Positions 63,605 through 64,000 of a stretch of DNA of 64,000 nucleotides are shown here, one piece after another. The position numbers and the translations under genes were made by a program. Under the pieces are notes generated by a model. That model did no database searches. It saw only the letters and a list, made by a program, of their open reading frames with translations, and had not been told where the DNA came from. The stretch is from NCBI GenBank assembly GCA_961205875.1, contig OY540822.1:15750501-15814500 (forward strand), given 5' to 3'. The first letter of the stretch is position 1; the number at the start of each line of letters is the position of its first letter. Source of the stretch: Sialis fuliginosa. Lineage: Eukaryota > Arthropoda > Insecta > Megaloptera > Sialidae.

Positions 63605-63976
63605 ATATTTAAAGGTAGTATTTTAATTTCATCTGGTAGATGGTTGACAATTCTTTAGAGGGAAAAACAACCCCCTATCTCGCAAAAGAGCCGAGATATT
63701 TACGATTTTGTATAATGAATAAAAGTTAAACAAAATAAAAAATATATATTTCGCCCCCTGTCATTTATGGAGGGCTGTTATCAGTTTATTTCGATCCAGC
63801 GGGAAAAATACTACGAAGGAGGGGGTTTTAAGGAGGAAAACAACCCCCTATATGTATAGTCAATAAGAAACAAATAAAAAAAAATTTAATATTTCACCCC
63901 ATGTCACGTATGCAAGTTTGTAATTAGTTTCAAAATCCACGCGAGCGAAGCCGCGGATATCAGCTAGTATTTTTAT
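63605..63976 (+). mobile_element. interspersed repeat ending GCGAAGCCGCGG...CTAGT
   Basis: Two related units follow each other: GGGAAAAACAACCCCCTAT near 63660 and GGAGGAAAACAACCCCCTAT near 63834, each followed by an A-rich stretch and ATTTC(G/A)CCCC...TGTCA. The end, ACGCGAGCGAAGCCGCGG then ATATCAGCTAGT, is typical of abundant lepidopteran repeats. The CTAGT ending would fit a Helitron, though I cannot confirm the class. Confidence 0.6.
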
Positions 63977-64000
63977 ATAAGTATAACTACACAGGTAAAA

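Noticed and set aside
1..64000. CRISPR arrays, bacterial operons, rRNA or tRNA genes
   Set aside because: None seen; the window is intron-containing insect nuclear DNA. I did not find a convincing tRNA cloverleaf by eye, but could not scan systematically.

Overview
The window is AT-rich nuclear DNA from an insect, most likely a moth or butterfly. The genes have short GT-AG introns and encode insect orthologues: an insect latrophilin, nicotinic receptor beta1 and alpha7-like subunits, and a vig2/SERBP1 protein. Several interspersed-repeat tails, such as the one ending in a GCGAAGCCGCGG...CTAGT pattern near 63.95 kb, look like those common in lepidopteran genomes. The assignment to Lepidoptera is inference from these repeats; the assignment to insects is firm from the proteins. 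All gene models below were spliced by hand from reading frame and splice-site consensus, without transcripts.

Layout. 0.5-2.1 kb (+): a sugar-transporter-like MFS protein (4 exons). 2.4-3.7 kb (-): SLC35B4-type nucleotide-sugar transporter (6 exons), converging on the MFS gene. 4.2-6.7 kb (-): eIF2B delta subunit, with a 15-nt first coding exon. 8.7-11.6 kb (-): SERBP1/vig2 RNA-binding protein (7 exons). 13.7-22.2 kb (-): latrophilin/Cirl adhesion GPCR (about 15 coding exons plus alternative exons). 24.4-30.5 kb: no coding gene found, but hairpins, simple repeats and a GC-rich block. 30.6-35.5 kb (-): nicotinic acetylcholine receptor beta1 (9 coding exons), with a probable 5'UTR exon near 39.9-40.2 kb. 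40.3-48.0 kb: AT-rich intergenic DNA with small MITE-like elements. 48.1-62.9 kb (-): nicotinic receptor alpha7-like subunit (11 exons) with long introns that carry several transposon remnants. 63.1-63.5 kb: GC-rich probable promoter of that gene. 63.6-64.0 kb: interspersed repeat.

How the genes fit together. Six of seven genes lie on the minus strand. Three encode neuronal surface receptors in a row (latrophilin and two cys-loop subunits). The two receptor-subunit genes share exon lengths (45 and 110 nt exons in the same place), so they are homologous, and they lie head to tail. The rest are housekeeping genes (translation, ribosome-associated RNA binding, nucleotide-sugar transport).

The most notable observation is in the latrophilin gene. 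Two adjacent exons encode alternative versions of the C-terminal half of the galactose-binding-lectin domain. They share phases and conserved cysteines, and including both would cause a frameshift to a stop, so they behave as mutually exclusive exons. The same gene also contains an in-frame 45-nt cassette-exon candidate in intracellular loop 3.
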